This document shows, piece after piece, positions 26,401 to 34,558 of a stretch of DNA of 64,000 nucleotides. A model generated the notes under the pieces. The model worked only from the letters and a program-made list of their open reading frames with translations, was not told the origin of the DNA and did no database searches. The position numbers and the translations under genes are program-made. Source of the DNA: Nitrospira sp. (GTDB lineage: Bacteria > Nitrospirota > Nitrospiria > Nitrospirales > Nitrospiraceae); the NCBI GenBank assembly GCA_022842445.1, contig JALHPO010000001.1, positions 582,984 to 646,983 of the forward strand, read 5' to 3'. Numbering within the stretch: position 1 is the first letter of the stretch; each line of letters opens with the position of its first letter.

Positions 26401-26607
26401 GTTCACGCTGCGCGTGACATGCATATCGATGCGGCGGGCTGCCTCGACAGCCGCTTCTTTGAAGTTGGATCCGGTCGTCTCACGCAACGCGCGGCGCTCT
26501 TCGATATACAGCAGGATAAGAAGAAGAGTCAGAGGCAGGAGGCCGACCATCACGATCGCCGCGATGATCTTGCGCTGGAGGCTGTGAAACCGGCTCCAGA
26601 GTGCCAT
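23428..26607 (-). CDS. Membrane PAS-domain sensor histidine kinase
   Basis: 1059 aa. Order: transmembrane helix (14-34), a large periplasmic Cache-type sensor region (about 40-330), second helix (about 335-355), HAMP (about 357-410), three PAS domains (about 425-540, 570-690 and 705-820), HisKA with the phospho-His in GVAHEINNPLGG (near residue 850) and HATPase with the G boxes DTGSGIP and GTGLGLS. It phosphorylates the sigma54 regulator encoded immediately downstream. The periplasmic Cache region would detect a small molecule; which one cannot be told. Confidence 0.92.
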   Translation of the reverse strand: MALWSRFHSLQRKIIAAIVMVGLLPLTLLLILLYIEERRALRETTGSNFKEAAVEAARRIDMHVTRSVNEAQQLATMPFLRTAVWEANRTYEGKDPQAILGIIDDWRQRWGQRDKRSEFPLFVNRIVTNFLIRWHEIRKTDYVGILVTDGQGALVVSSIPQVEYAYAATPWWQAVVKSGNQQPYVGDIGFDPAFGTHVVIVASPIMDDQQRTVIGVVTILLRRDTLFQSLADVSVGATGHAMLFNSDGAVVICPVLAPEAHTANAELSRLLSALKPGWAVAADDSHGSKEALVGFAPVRFLEGLAPGSLGGKQWITVVRQDPSETFAPLGGLMAKVLVGGLLVVGMLCGTGVLVARRIAGPLRLLHDGVQEIGSGRLDQRLELKTGDEIERLADAFNRMASNLQRSFGQIEQRMEEVRRLEEKYRDLIEHSPEMIYQLDRSGKFVHVNKTGLDKLGYALDEMLALKLWDVVQPGQESRVLQYLERLVAQGQGSMDTVFLAKDGRAVGVEIHATALLDHTRGGLIHSRAFVRDVTDRRRLEQELQRYTTGLEQAVSERTHQLVASQARYKALFDLVADSVFMVNAEGAVVAVNKREEQALGHSEASIIGRNVLDVVPVSYHHAFMGWLRDTSTGRQQVSTQEMTVFHAEGRETPVEMDLIRVEGGDQVLVMLQLRDITDRKRLERQLQSYREDLESKVRERTREIEETKQYLENLLENANDVIYTLDTDQRFTYVNSKVDVWGYRKDDLLGRPYLSLLSRRHRGRRLKSTLDIGAKQVYEVEVMTRLGETRTVMVSVSPLQGVEGEILGVLGIARDMTETKKLERQILNSEKLASVGKLAAGVAHEINNPLGGILNCLYNLRKGGVSQARQEEYWASMEHGVRRVQKIVRQLLDFSQQHEPEFSPADINRIVEQVLVLTTHLFAPNRITLETVLRHGLPSVLVDRHMIEQVLMNLLLNAVQAMKHGGMLTIRTSVAEGICLVEVGDTGSGIPPSILPRVFDPFFTTKGEGEGTGLGLSVNLGIVERHGGKILVESEVGKGTTFTLCLPVSPEPSLVEKPS

Positions 26608-26772
26608 GATTACACCAGAAGAACGCCTGAAACCTGTGTCGGTACCGAACGGCGTTGCATGTGTCTCGTGGGTTCACCCCCGGACCAGACAGTCACAACT
26701 CAATCGCCCGTATCGACCGGGAGGCCAGCGAAGCGAGCGTCACAAACGACGCAATACTATTCAACCACCCGC

Positions 26773-27690
26773 CTAGCTACGACTCAAGAGTCGGCCGGAC
26801 CTTCCCGGCCACAGCAGCAACAGCGGACTGGCAACAAAGACAGACGAATAGGTTCCGAAGATCACGCCCCCCAGCAGAGCCAGGGAAAAATCGTGGAGCA
26901 CTTCTCCGCCGGCCAGCGTCAAAGGAATAAGGACGAGCACGACCGTCAAACTAGTCACAATGGTGCGGCTCAATACCTGGTTGACCGCCGTATTAATGGT
27001 CGCCTCTTCACTCTCACGCCGCCGCGACTTCAAGTTTTCCCTAATCCGGTCGAACACGACGACCGTATCGGTCAACGAATACCCGGCCAGCGTCAAGAGC
27101 GCCGTCACGATCAATAGGGTAATCTCCTTATCAAGCACATAGAATGTGCCGAGGACGGCCAGGACGTCATGGAAGGTCGCGAGCGCGGCGGCAACGCCGA
27201 ACCGAAGCTCGAACCGGGCCGCGATATACAGGATGATGCCGATGAACGAGATGACGATGGCGATGAGCGCATCCTCCTGGAGCTTCTTGCCGATCGTGGG
27301 ACCGATCTCCGTGCTGGAGTCCACGACGAACCGGTTGGAAGCGAACTTGGTTTTGAATACGTCCACGACGGTCTCGGCCGTCTTCTCTTCGATGGTGGTC
27401 GACGTCTTGATGCGGATCAGTAGCTTGTTGTCCTGCCCGAATTCCTGTAATTCGGCGTTCCCAAGCCCGTTGGCTTCTAAAACCTTTCTCGCCTCATCGA
27501 TCCGTATCGGCTGCTCAAACTTAAGCTGGACCGCCGTCCCGCCGGCGAAATCGATGCCGAGATTGGCCGCCCCCCGCGCAATTTGTACGACGGCGATCAG
27601 CCCCAGCAGCACCATGGCACCGGAAAAGGCGAAGGCAATCGTCCGTTTACTCATGAAATCGATATTGGTCTTTCCAAGAATCTCTAACAT
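26773..27690 (-). CDS. secF: Protein translocase subunit SecF
   Basis: 305 aa. The SecF form is complete: N-terminal helix, periplasmic P1 domain with NLGIDFAGGTAVQLKFEQP (GIDFxGG is the family signature), then five more helices with a DTVVVFDRIREN motif between the second half helices. SecF works with SecD and YajC at the SecYEG channel, using proton motive force to finish translocation. It follows secD by 95 nt, and the gap contains GCTGACAGG-type token repeats. Confidence 0.97.
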   Translation of the reverse strand: MLEILGKTNIDFMSKRTIAFAFSGAMVLLGLIAVVQIARGAANLGIDFAGGTAVQLKFEQPIRIDEARKVLEANGLGNAELQEFGQDNKLLIRIKTSTTIEEKTAETVVDVFKTKFASNRFVVDSSTEIGPTIGKKLQEDALIAIVISFIGIILYIAARFELRFGVAAALATFHDVLAVLGTFYVLDKEITLLIVTALLTLAGYSLTDTVVVFDRIRENLKSRRRESEEATINTAVNQVLSRTIVTSLTVVLVLIPLTLAGGEVLHDFSLALLGGVIFGTYSSVFVASPLLLLWPGRSGRLLSRS

Positions 27691-27699
27691 GCGTGCTCC

Positions 27700-27780
27700 T
27701 CAATTAGCAGCTGACACGTGGGCAAGCTGACAGGGATCATGATCTTGCTTGCTCGCTTGTCAGCCTGTCTCCTGTCCGCC
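27700..27780. repeat. Degenerate GCTGACAGG/CTTGTCAG token repeat
   Basis: The gap between secD and secF is filled with near-repeats of TGACA, GCTGACAGG and CTTGTCAGCCTG. The same vocabulary fills the ureC-ureF gap at 59498-59580. It resembles a dispersed intergenic family rather than a regulatory site. Confidence 0.45.
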
Positions 27781-27785
27781 ATCGT

Positions 27786-29429
27786 CTAAATGCTCAACGT
27801 CTCCACCTTGGGCCGCTGATTCAGCAGATCGAAAATCACTTTGGTTCCAACCAGCGCCGTAAACAGGTTGATCGCAATGCCCAGACACAATGTCACGGCA
27901 AACCCTTTGATCGGTCCTGTTCCAAACAAGAAGAGGGCAACCCCGGTGATCAGCGTCGTCACGTGGGAATCGATGATCGTGAGCAGGGCCTTGTCATACC
28001 CGGCGTCGATCGCCGATCGCACGGCCTTCCCGCTTCGCAGCTCTTCGCGGATGCGCTCGAAAATCAGCACATTCGAGTCGACGCCCATCCCGATCGTGAG
28101 CACAATCCCGGCGATGCCCGGCAATGTGAGTGTTGCGGTCAATGCGGATAACGCGCCCATCAGACACACGAGATTGAGCATCAACGCAAAGTTGGCGATT
28201 ACGCCGGACAAGCGGTAGTACACCGCCATGAACAGCACGACCATGGCTCCCGCAATGAGCGTCGCCTTGACGCCCTTGTCGATCGAATCCTGTCCGAGCG
28301 ACGGACCGACCGTCAGATCTTGAACGATCTTGAGAGGCGCCGGCAGCGCGCCGGCCCTCAGCACGATCGCCAGATCATTGGCTTCCTGCGTTGAGAAGGT
28401 CCCTGTAATCTGCGCCCTGCCTCCGGAAATACGCTCTTGAATGACCGGGGCGGAATAGATCGTGTTATCGAGCACCACCGCCATGCGTTTTTTGACATTG
28501 TCGGCCGTGATCCGTTCAAATTCCTGTCCGCCCTTGGAATCGAACGTGATCGAGACATAGGGGTCGTTGAATTGCCCGATGGAGACTCGCGCATCGCTGA
28601 GCACGTCGCCGGTGAGCATCACCCGTTTCTTCACCACGTAGGGGATGCGGTATTCCCGGCCGGTCTCTTTCTCGATCGATCGCTCGAACAGGATCTGGTC
28701 GCCTTCAGGCAGTTTCCCCTCAAACTGGGTGATAATCTCAGCCTCTTTGTCTCTGGGAATAGCGGCAGGCAACTCCAGCCTTACCTGGCTGTCTTCATCC
28801 AGCATTTTAAATTCGAGCAGCGCGGTTTCCTTGATCAAGTCCTTCGCGCGCTTCGGATCCTTGACGCCGGGCAATTGCACAACGATCTGTTTCAACCCCT
28901 GCCGCTGCACGACCGGTTCCGCCACACCAAACTGGTCGATGCGGTTCCGGATCGTCTCCAAGGCCTGATTGATGGTCGAATCCTTGATGCGGGCGATCTC
29001 GGTGTCGCGAAGCTCCCAGACCAGTGAGCCGGCAGTTCCGGCTGCATCCTTTTCCATGAAGGTCGGATAGTCATCGAGCAGTTTCTGGATCTGCGCTTTG
29101 AGATCGGCATTCTGGAATTGAATCGTGATGCGCGCCGGCCCTGTGCGCTTCACCGATTCGACAGGAATCTTTTTGTCGACCAACAGATCCTGGAGCGACA
29201 TGGTGGAGCGATCCACCGCGATCTCCACCGCACGGTCTTCATCGACTTCCATGACCATGTGGATGCCGCCCTGCAAGTCCAGCCCCAGGGTAATCCCCTT
29301 GTTCGGCAGAACCGTCTTCGCCCACACAGGCAACGCCTGATATACCGGCTGATAGGTGGGCACAAATGCCACCACCGATGCCGCCAGAACCAGCGCCAAT
29401 AACCACAACCGCCCCGCCACCTTCTTCAT
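27786..29429 (-). CDS. secD: Protein translocase subunit SecD
   Basis: 547 aa. N-terminal helix (9-27), the large periplasmic domain with the SecD signature GITLGLDLQGGIHMVMEVD, then six C-terminal helices including GIVLTIGMGVDSNVLIFERIREE, the conserved loop with the proton-path Asp. Together with SecF it forms the RND-type SecDF motor. Single polypeptides SecD and SecF are separate here as in most Gram-negative bacteria. Gene order yajC-secD-secF is the standard one. Confidence 0.97.
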   Translation of the reverse strand: MKKVAGRLWLLALVLAASVVAFVPTYQPVYQALPVWAKTVLPNKGITLGLDLQGGIHMVMEVDEDRAVEIAVDRSTMSLQDLLVDKKIPVESVKRTGPARITIQFQNADLKAQIQKLLDDYPTFMEKDAAGTAGSLVWELRDTEIARIKDSTINQALETIRNRIDQFGVAEPVVQRQGLKQIVVQLPGVKDPKRAKDLIKETALLEFKMLDEDSQVRLELPAAIPRDKEAEIITQFEGKLPEGDQILFERSIEKETGREYRIPYVVKKRVMLTGDVLSDARVSIGQFNDPYVSITFDSKGGQEFERITADNVKKRMAVVLDNTIYSAPVIQERISGGRAQITGTFSTQEANDLAIVLRAGALPAPLKIVQDLTVGPSLGQDSIDKGVKATLIAGAMVVLFMAVYYRLSGVIANFALMLNLVCLMGALSALTATLTLPGIAGIVLTIGMGVDSNVLIFERIREELRSGKAVRSAIDAGYDKALLTIIDSHVTTLITGVALFLFGTGPIKGFAVTLCLGIAINLFTALVGTKVIFDLLNQRPKVETLSI

Positions 29430-29459
29430 GTCGTTTCCAACCCCTTTGTCGCGTTTGGA

Positions 29460-29804
29460 TTACGCATCCTTGTCCTTGTCTTTGTCCTCGTCTTCTCCAC
29501 GCACCCTCGCGATATTCTCGCGCTGCAGCTTAATCTTGGTATTGTCGGCGATTTGAAGCGTGACCGTCTCTTTCCCCAGATTGACGACCGTTCCCCAGAT
29601 GCCGGACGTCGTGACGATCTTGTCGCCCTTTTTCAGCGCATCCAATAACGCCTTCACTTCTTTCTGCTTCTTCTGTTGGGGCCGAATCAGCAGAAAATAG
29701 AAAATGACGAAAATCAATATGAACGGCACAAACGTCAGCAGGCTGCTCGAACCCGAGCCGCCCCCGCCTGCCCCTTCAGCCCATGCAATAGAATCCATCA
29801 GCAT
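29460..29804 (-). CDS. yajC: Preprotein translocase subunit YajC
   Basis: 114 aa: a short periplasmic N-terminus rich in Gly/Ser, one helix (LLTFVPFILIFVIFYFLLIR) and the signature RPQQKKQKEVKALLDALKKGDKIVTTSGIWG. It ends in an acidic/basic DEDKDKDKDA tail. YajC associates with SecDF. Two ATG codons at the start (MLM) are possible; the second would shorten it by two residues. Confidence 0.97.
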   Translation of the reverse strand: MLMDSIAWAEGAGGGGSGSSSLLTFVPFILIFVIFYFLLIRPQQKKQKEVKALLDALKKGDKIVTTSGIWGTVVNLGKETVTLQIADNTKIKLQRENIARVRGEDEDKDKDKDA

Positions 29805-29823
29805 TGAACGGTTCCCCTCTTCG

Positions 29824-30999
29824 TTAGAGATCTTGCGGCATCCGCCGCGTCGTACCGGCCTCGCGATCGCCTGAGGCCTTGGCCTCAGGCGGTTCCTGCG
29901 CGTGGCTGCGATAAAATGCCTCTCGAAATTCCGGAAACGAGCCTTGTGCGATGGCGGTCCGCAGCCGGCGCATGAAATCTGAAAAATACCAGAGATTGTG
30001 AATCGTATTCAGTCTCGATGCCAGCATTTCTTTGACCGTATACAGATGATGCAGATAGGCTCTCGAGTATCGGGCGCAGACCGGACATCCGCAGTCTGGA
30101 TCGATAGGCCGTTCATCCCGAACGTATTGCGCCTGTTTGATCACCACCCGCCCGCCTGTCGTGAACAAGGACCCGGTCCGGCCATGCCGGGACGGCACGA
30201 CACAGTCGAATAAATCGATGCCGCGAGACACGCCCTCGATCAAATCCTCCGGATGCCCGACGCCCATGAGATATCGTGGTTTGTCCTCCGGCAATTCCGG
30301 CACCGTCGCATCCAGCATCGCGTGCATCTCGGCCTTGCTTTCGCCCACGGACAAACCGCCGACTGCATATCCCTCGAATCCCAGCGCCGTCAAATCTCTC
30401 GCCGACTGCGCGCGCAAATCGTGATCCAGCCCGCCCTGAACGATGCCGAACAGCGCCTGATCCGTTCTTCTCCGGCTCGCCTGACAACGCTCTGCCCACA
30501 GCTTGGTTCGGCGTACTCCATCCTGCACCGCCTCCCGGCTCGCGGGAAGCGCCACACATTGATCGAACGCCATGATGATATCGGCACCCAGCGATTCTTC
30601 GATTTCGATGGCTGTTTCCGGCGTAATGAAATGGGTCGAGCCGTCGATGTGCGATTGAAAGGTGACGCCTTCGTCGGTCACAGTGCACAACCTGGCCAAA
30701 CTGAAAATCTGAAATCCCCCGCTGTCGGTCAGGATCGCCCCGGACCAGCCGGTAAACGAATGCAGCCCCCCCATGTCAGCAACGATTTTATGGCCTGGCC
30801 GCAGATACAAGTGATAGGCATTGTTCAGCATCAGCCGGAATCCGAGGCTGTGAAGGTCGTCCGGTTCAAGCCCCTTCACCGGCCCCAAGGAACCCACCGG
30901 CATGAAGGCCGGCGTCTCGATCACGGCGCGGGCGGTCCGCAGTTGGCCGAGCCTGGCGTTGGAGCGCCGATCGCGTTGCCGAAGCTGGAATTGCATCAT
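29824..30999 (-). CDS. tgt: tRNA-guanine transglycosylase (queuine tRNA-ribosyltransferase)
   Basis: 391 aa, standard length. It exchanges guanine 34 of GUN-anticodon tRNAs for preQ1. Seen: the DSGGFQIFSL motif with the catalytic-pocket Asp, RYLMGVGHPEDL, the nucleophile Asp in IDLFDCVVPSRHGR, and the zinc site Cys-Gly-Cys-Pro-Val-Cys with a distal His in the C-terminal region. It is preceded by argS and followed by yajC, the usual tgt-yajC-secDF order. Confidence 0.97.
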   Translation of the reverse strand: MMQFQLRQRDRRSNARLGQLRTARAVIETPAFMPVGSLGPVKGLEPDDLHSLGFRLMLNNAYHLYLRPGHKIVADMGGLHSFTGWSGAILTDSGGFQIFSLARLCTVTDEGVTFQSHIDGSTHFITPETAIEIEESLGADIIMAFDQCVALPASREAVQDGVRRTKLWAERCQASRRRTDQALFGIVQGGLDHDLRAQSARDLTALGFEGYAVGGLSVGESKAEMHAMLDATVPELPEDKPRYLMGVGHPEDLIEGVSRGIDLFDCVVPSRHGRTGSLFTTGGRVVIKQAQYVRDERPIDPDCGCPVCARYSRAYLHHLYTVKEMLASRLNTIHNLWYFSDFMRRLRTAIAQGSFPEFREAFYRSHAQEPPEAKASGDREAGTTRRMPQDL

Positions 31000-31019
31000 C
31001 GCCTGCTCACTGCTCTTCC

Positions 31020-32744
31020 CTACATCTGCTCAGGGGCTGAAATCCCAAGCACCGACAAACCGTTCCGGATGACCTGCTGAACACCCCGCATCAGCACAAG
31101 CCGGGCCGCGGTCTTCTTGGGTGTCAGTTCTTCGACCGGTTCCGCTTCGCCTGCTTCCTGTATGCCCGCCGGAGGCAGAATCCGGTGCTTGTTGTAAAAC
31201 GTGTGCAACAGCGCCGCCAGTTGCTGCAAATAGTAGGTCATCCGATGCGGCTCGAACGCCGAGGCGCTCGTCTGAAGAATGTCCGGATAAGCAGAGAGTT
31301 TTCGGATGAGTCCCAATTCGTCGGGGTCGGTCAACACCGAAAGGTCCGCGTCCGCCGCCGGAGGACAATCAATACCCCTGGCACCCGCGACACGCCAGAG
31401 GCTGGAAATTCTGGCATGGGCATACTGCACGTAATACACCGGATTATCGGCGGACCGCTGCTTTGCCAGGTCCAGATCGAAATCCAGATGTGTCCGTGAA
31501 TCGCGCATCAGGAAAAAGAACTTCGCCGCATCTGCCCCGACTTCATCGATGACTTCCCGCATCGTGACGAACGATCCGGTCCGCTTCGACATCTTCACTT
31601 CGACGCCGGCCCGCAACAGCTTGACGAGTTGGACCAGCACCACATGCAGCCGCTCTTTCGGATGGCCATACGCCTGCACCACCGCTTGCATACGGGGGAT
31701 ATATCCATGATGATCCGCCCCCCAGACGTCGATGAGCAGATCATAACCCCGCCGGAGCTTGTCCCGATGATAGGCAATGTCCGACGCAAGATAGGTATAT
31801 TCGCCGTCCTGCTTTTTGACGACCCGGTCCTTTTCATCCCCGAATGCCGTGGAACGGAACCACCAGGCGCCCTCCTGCTCAAAGAGAAGGCCACGGGATT
31901 TCAATTCATCCAACACCTGCTCGACAGCCCTGGATTCGAGGAGAGACGCTTCGCTGAACCAGGATTGAAATTCGATGCCGAACGAGTTGAGGTCTTCACG
32001 GATCTCCGCCAACATTTCCCGGTAGGCGAACATGCGGCACTGCTCTTCGAGCTCAGCCGGAGCCTGGTCTTTTCCCGCATCGCCAAACTGCTGCTTGATT
32101 CGTTCGGCCACAGCAGTGATGTAGAGGCCGTGATAGCCGTCTTCTGGAAATTCAACCGGCTGCCCTGACAGTTCCCTGTAACGCGCATAGACCGACGCGC
32201 CCAGAAGTTTCATCTGCCGGCCCGCATCGTTGACGTAATACTCACCGGCGACCTCGTAACCCACCGCGTCCAATAAACGGGCCACCGCCTGCCCGACCGC
32301 TGCGCCACGGCCATGCCCGACATGCAGCGGACCGGTCGGATTCGCGCTCACATATTCGACAAGTACCCGGCGGCCCCGGCCAAGATCCGTCTTGCCGTAC
32401 GCCGCGCCTTGCGACTCAATTTCCTTCAGAACTTCCTGCCACAGCGCGGGCTTCACGGTGAGATTTAAAAACCCTGGCCGGACGATCTCCACACGCTCAA
32501 AGAGCTGTTCCCTGCGAGGAAGATTCTCGACGATGATCTGCGCGATATCATGCGGCGCCCGTTGTTCGGAAGAAGCCAGTGACATCGCAACCGTCGATGC
32601 CAAATCACCCCATTCCGGACGCTTGGGCGCATCCAACGTGAGAGCCGGCCAGGCTTCTGTCTTCAACTGCCCCTTTTTCTTGGCCTCATCGAGAGCGCCA
32701 AGCAAGGCTGTCGCGACCATCTCTTGGACCACGCCTTGAGACAC
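31020..32744 (-). CDS. argS: Arginyl-tRNA synthetase
   Basis: 574 aa from a GTG start with a TAGGAG ribosome site. Class I features: the N-terminal Add-1 domain, HIGH box as HVGHGRG, KMSK box as KMSKRTGSF, and a C-terminal DALR anticodon-binding domain (HRMTYYLQQLAALLHTFYNKHRIL). It charges tRNA-Arg. It starts 10 nt after the glycosyltransferase gene stop and is 20 nt before tgt, so it belongs to the housekeeping operon. Confidence 0.97.
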   Translation of the reverse strand: MSQGVVQEMVATALLGALDEAKKKGQLKTEAWPALTLDAPKRPEWGDLASTVAMSLASSEQRAPHDIAQIIVENLPRREQLFERVEIVRPGFLNLTVKPALWQEVLKEIESQGAAYGKTDLGRGRRVLVEYVSANPTGPLHVGHGRGAAVGQAVARLLDAVGYEVAGEYYVNDAGRQMKLLGASVYARYRELSGQPVEFPEDGYHGLYITAVAERIKQQFGDAGKDQAPAELEEQCRMFAYREMLAEIREDLNSFGIEFQSWFSEASLLESRAVEQVLDELKSRGLLFEQEGAWWFRSTAFGDEKDRVVKKQDGEYTYLASDIAYHRDKLRRGYDLLIDVWGADHHGYIPRMQAVVQAYGHPKERLHVVLVQLVKLLRAGVEVKMSKRTGSFVTMREVIDEVGADAAKFFFLMRDSRTHLDFDLDLAKQRSADNPVYYVQYAHARISSLWRVAGARGIDCPPAADADLSVLTDPDELGLIRKLSAYPDILQTSASAFEPHRMTYYLQQLAALLHTFYNKHRILPPAGIQEAGEAEPVEELTPKKTAARLVLMRGVQQVIRNGLSVLGISAPEQM

Positions 32745-32754
32745 GGAAAATCTC

Positions 32755-33837
32755 CTAAGTCGTTACCATTGAAAGAGAAAATGAACGGGGTACTGTAGCA
32801 CACGAGTCAGGCCGAGACAAGGCATACTGCGAAGGATTTCGAGGGGTTGTGTCTATGGATCTCGCAATCTCCTTACCGGCTCCAACGATCACCTCGGCCG
32901 AAATGGCAAAACATGGCTTCCCCGAACAGGCTGCGACACTTTCCCAGGATAAGCAGACACAGAATGCTCCCCGCAACACCGTCACATGGGGGCCTCTCGG
33001 CGCCCATCGTTCCGGGTCCGTCGGACCGAACAATGCAATGGCTGGAACAGCGAGCAACGCCGCCAAGTGAGTCATCCCTGAATCATTCCCGATGTAGAGA
33101 ACGGATCTCGCCAGGAGGCATGCGACGATTGAAAGATCCCCTCCTGCAATAACCGGTACTGCGGGAACCAGGTTGGATAAACCGGCTACAGATTTCCGGT
33201 CGGCCGGCCCTTCTAGAATGAGCGGGCACATATCCTCACCTTGGAATTGCTCTATCGCCAAGGCCAGGACTTCGGGATTAACACACTTCCGGCGGCTTCC
33301 ACTGCCGGGATGTATCAGAACGATGGGTCGGTCGAATGGAATCCCCATACGTTCAAGATGGACCTGTCCTCGCTCCATAAGATGAGAGGGGATCGGCGTC
33401 TGCCCATCGAGCGAGCCGTTCCCTGCCGTCTCGCCGATCGTTTCCAAAAAGCGATCTCCCTGATGTATGGCCTGCAATTCATGACTAAAGGGTGATTGAA
33501 TTATCATCTCCCGAACCCCGCAGCATCGCAGCGCTGCCGCGAGAGTCCCTCCTTCGTCATTGATCCAAGCAACGGTACAATCACACTCGTTGAGCCAACA
33601 CCCGAGTTCGGTTGAGGCAGGGACAGAGCCGGCAAAGAGATCCGTACAGGCTGCGCCTTGCACGGGTATCCACGCATCGACCATCCGGCACTCCAGCAGG
33701 AACCGTCCAATCGGTTCGTTCGAAATGAGAAGACTACGATGCTGTGGAAACCGCGCCAGAAGACGCCTCATCGCCGGCACCGCCAGCACGACATCTCCGA
33801 GAGCGCCGGGGTGGAGAATGATAACAGTACGTGCCAT
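32755..33837 (-). CDS. Glycosyltransferase family 9 (heptosyltransferase-like)
   Basis: 360 aa from the ATG at 33837; longer starts overlap mobA. The two Rossmann halves of GT-B enzymes are visible: N-terminal VIILHPGALGDVVLAVPAMRRL (the GALGD motif of ADP-heptose transferases) and C-terminal VLIHPGSGSRRK, with YIGNDSGMTHLAALLAVPAIALFGPTDP as the nucleotide-sugar site. Family members add heptose to LPS inner core; acceptor specificity is not readable. The last about 30 residues are unlike the family and may reflect a changed 3' end. Confidence 0.88.
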   Translation of the reverse strand: MARTVIILHPGALGDVVLAVPAMRRLLARFPQHRSLLISNEPIGRFLLECRMVDAWIPVQGAACTDLFAGSVPASTELGCWLNECDCTVAWINDEGGTLAAALRCCGVREMIIQSPFSHELQAIHQGDRFLETIGETAGNGSLDGQTPIPSHLMERGQVHLERMGIPFDRPIVLIHPGSGSRRKCVNPEVLALAIEQFQGEDMCPLILEGPADRKSVAGLSNLVPAVPVIAGGDLSIVACLLARSVLYIGNDSGMTHLAALLAVPAIALFGPTDPERWAPRGPHVTVLRGAFCVCLSWESVAACSGKPCFAISAEVIVGAGKEIARSIDTTPRNPSQYALSRPDSCATVPRSFSLSMVTT

Positions 33838-33841
33838 GTGA

Positions 33842-34465
33842 TTATGCAGACGAAGCGGGATCTGTTCCACGCGCATGCCGCATGCGCGCGGCATCCAGAT
33901 CCGCCGGCGTATTGACGTTGATAAACGACAGCCCCTCGTGGTCGATCTTCCGCAATTCGCTCTCGGCCACGAGCCGGGTATGAAGCGCCTGGTGCGTGGC
34001 GAGATATTGGATTTTCAACTGACGGGCCTGCAGCATCCCCTCGATCACAGGAAGACATCGCCGGCTGTAGAGCGCATGCGTCGGTTGCAGTCCTTGTTCC
34101 AATCGAACCATGACAATATCTGTCTTGTCTCTGAGAGAAACCAGATAGCGTACCAATATTGGGTTGAGAAAGGGCATGTCACAGGCAACGACAAAGGCAT
34201 ACTCTGTGTGAACTTGCTTGAGTCCCGTATACAGCCCTCCCAGACTGCCGCAACCGGCTACGAGGTCACGAAAAACCGGAACCTCCGCCTTCAACGGCGG
34301 GCTGTCTTGCGCGATCACGACACAAACCGTTTGGAAAATGGATTGGAGTACGGCAAGAGTCCGTTCAAACAGAGTTTGCTCCCCGACAAGGAGAAATCGT
34401 TTGTCTTCTCCCATGCGCCTGCTCTTGCCGCCGGCGAGAAGAATTCCTGTCACATCGCCAATCAT
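33842..34465 (-). CDS. mobA: Molybdenum cofactor guanylyltransferase
   Basis: 207 aa. The N-terminal LLAGGKSRRMGEDK is the nucleotide-binding signature of MobA/NTP-transferases and the VACDMPFLNP motif follows. MobA attaches GMP to molybdopterin, making the MGD cofactor required by NXR-type molybdoenzymes, which links this housekeeping block to the accessory cluster at 3-14 kb by function. It is 4 nt upstream of the glycosyltransferase gene. Confidence 0.93.
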   Translation of the reverse strand: MIGDVTGILLAGGKSRRMGEDKRFLLVGEQTLFERTLAVLQSIFQTVCVVIAQDSPPLKAEVPVFRDLVAGCGSLGGLYTGLKQVHTEYAFVVACDMPFLNPILVRYLVSLRDKTDIVMVRLEQGLQPTHALYSRRCLPVIEGMLQARQLKIQYLATHQALHTRLVAESELRKIDHEGLSFINVNTPADLDAARMRHARGTDPASSA

Positions 34466-34490
34466 GGCATCTTCGACAACGCGCCTCCTC

Positions 34491-34526
34491 CAAAAACAAA
34501 GAGGGGGTGAGTTTCCCCACCCCCTC
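34491..34526 (-). terminator. Rho-independent terminator of the oxidase operon
   Basis: Stem GAGGGGGTG (34501-34509) pairs with CACCCCCTC (34518-34526); on the minus strand it is followed by TTTGTTTTTGG (34500-34490). It lies about 35 nt past the stop of the cytochrome gene at 34559 and ends the operon that starts at 41200. Confidence 0.85.
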
Positions 34527-34558
34527 CCTCTGCTTGTCCAATAATCGTCCCGTTCAGA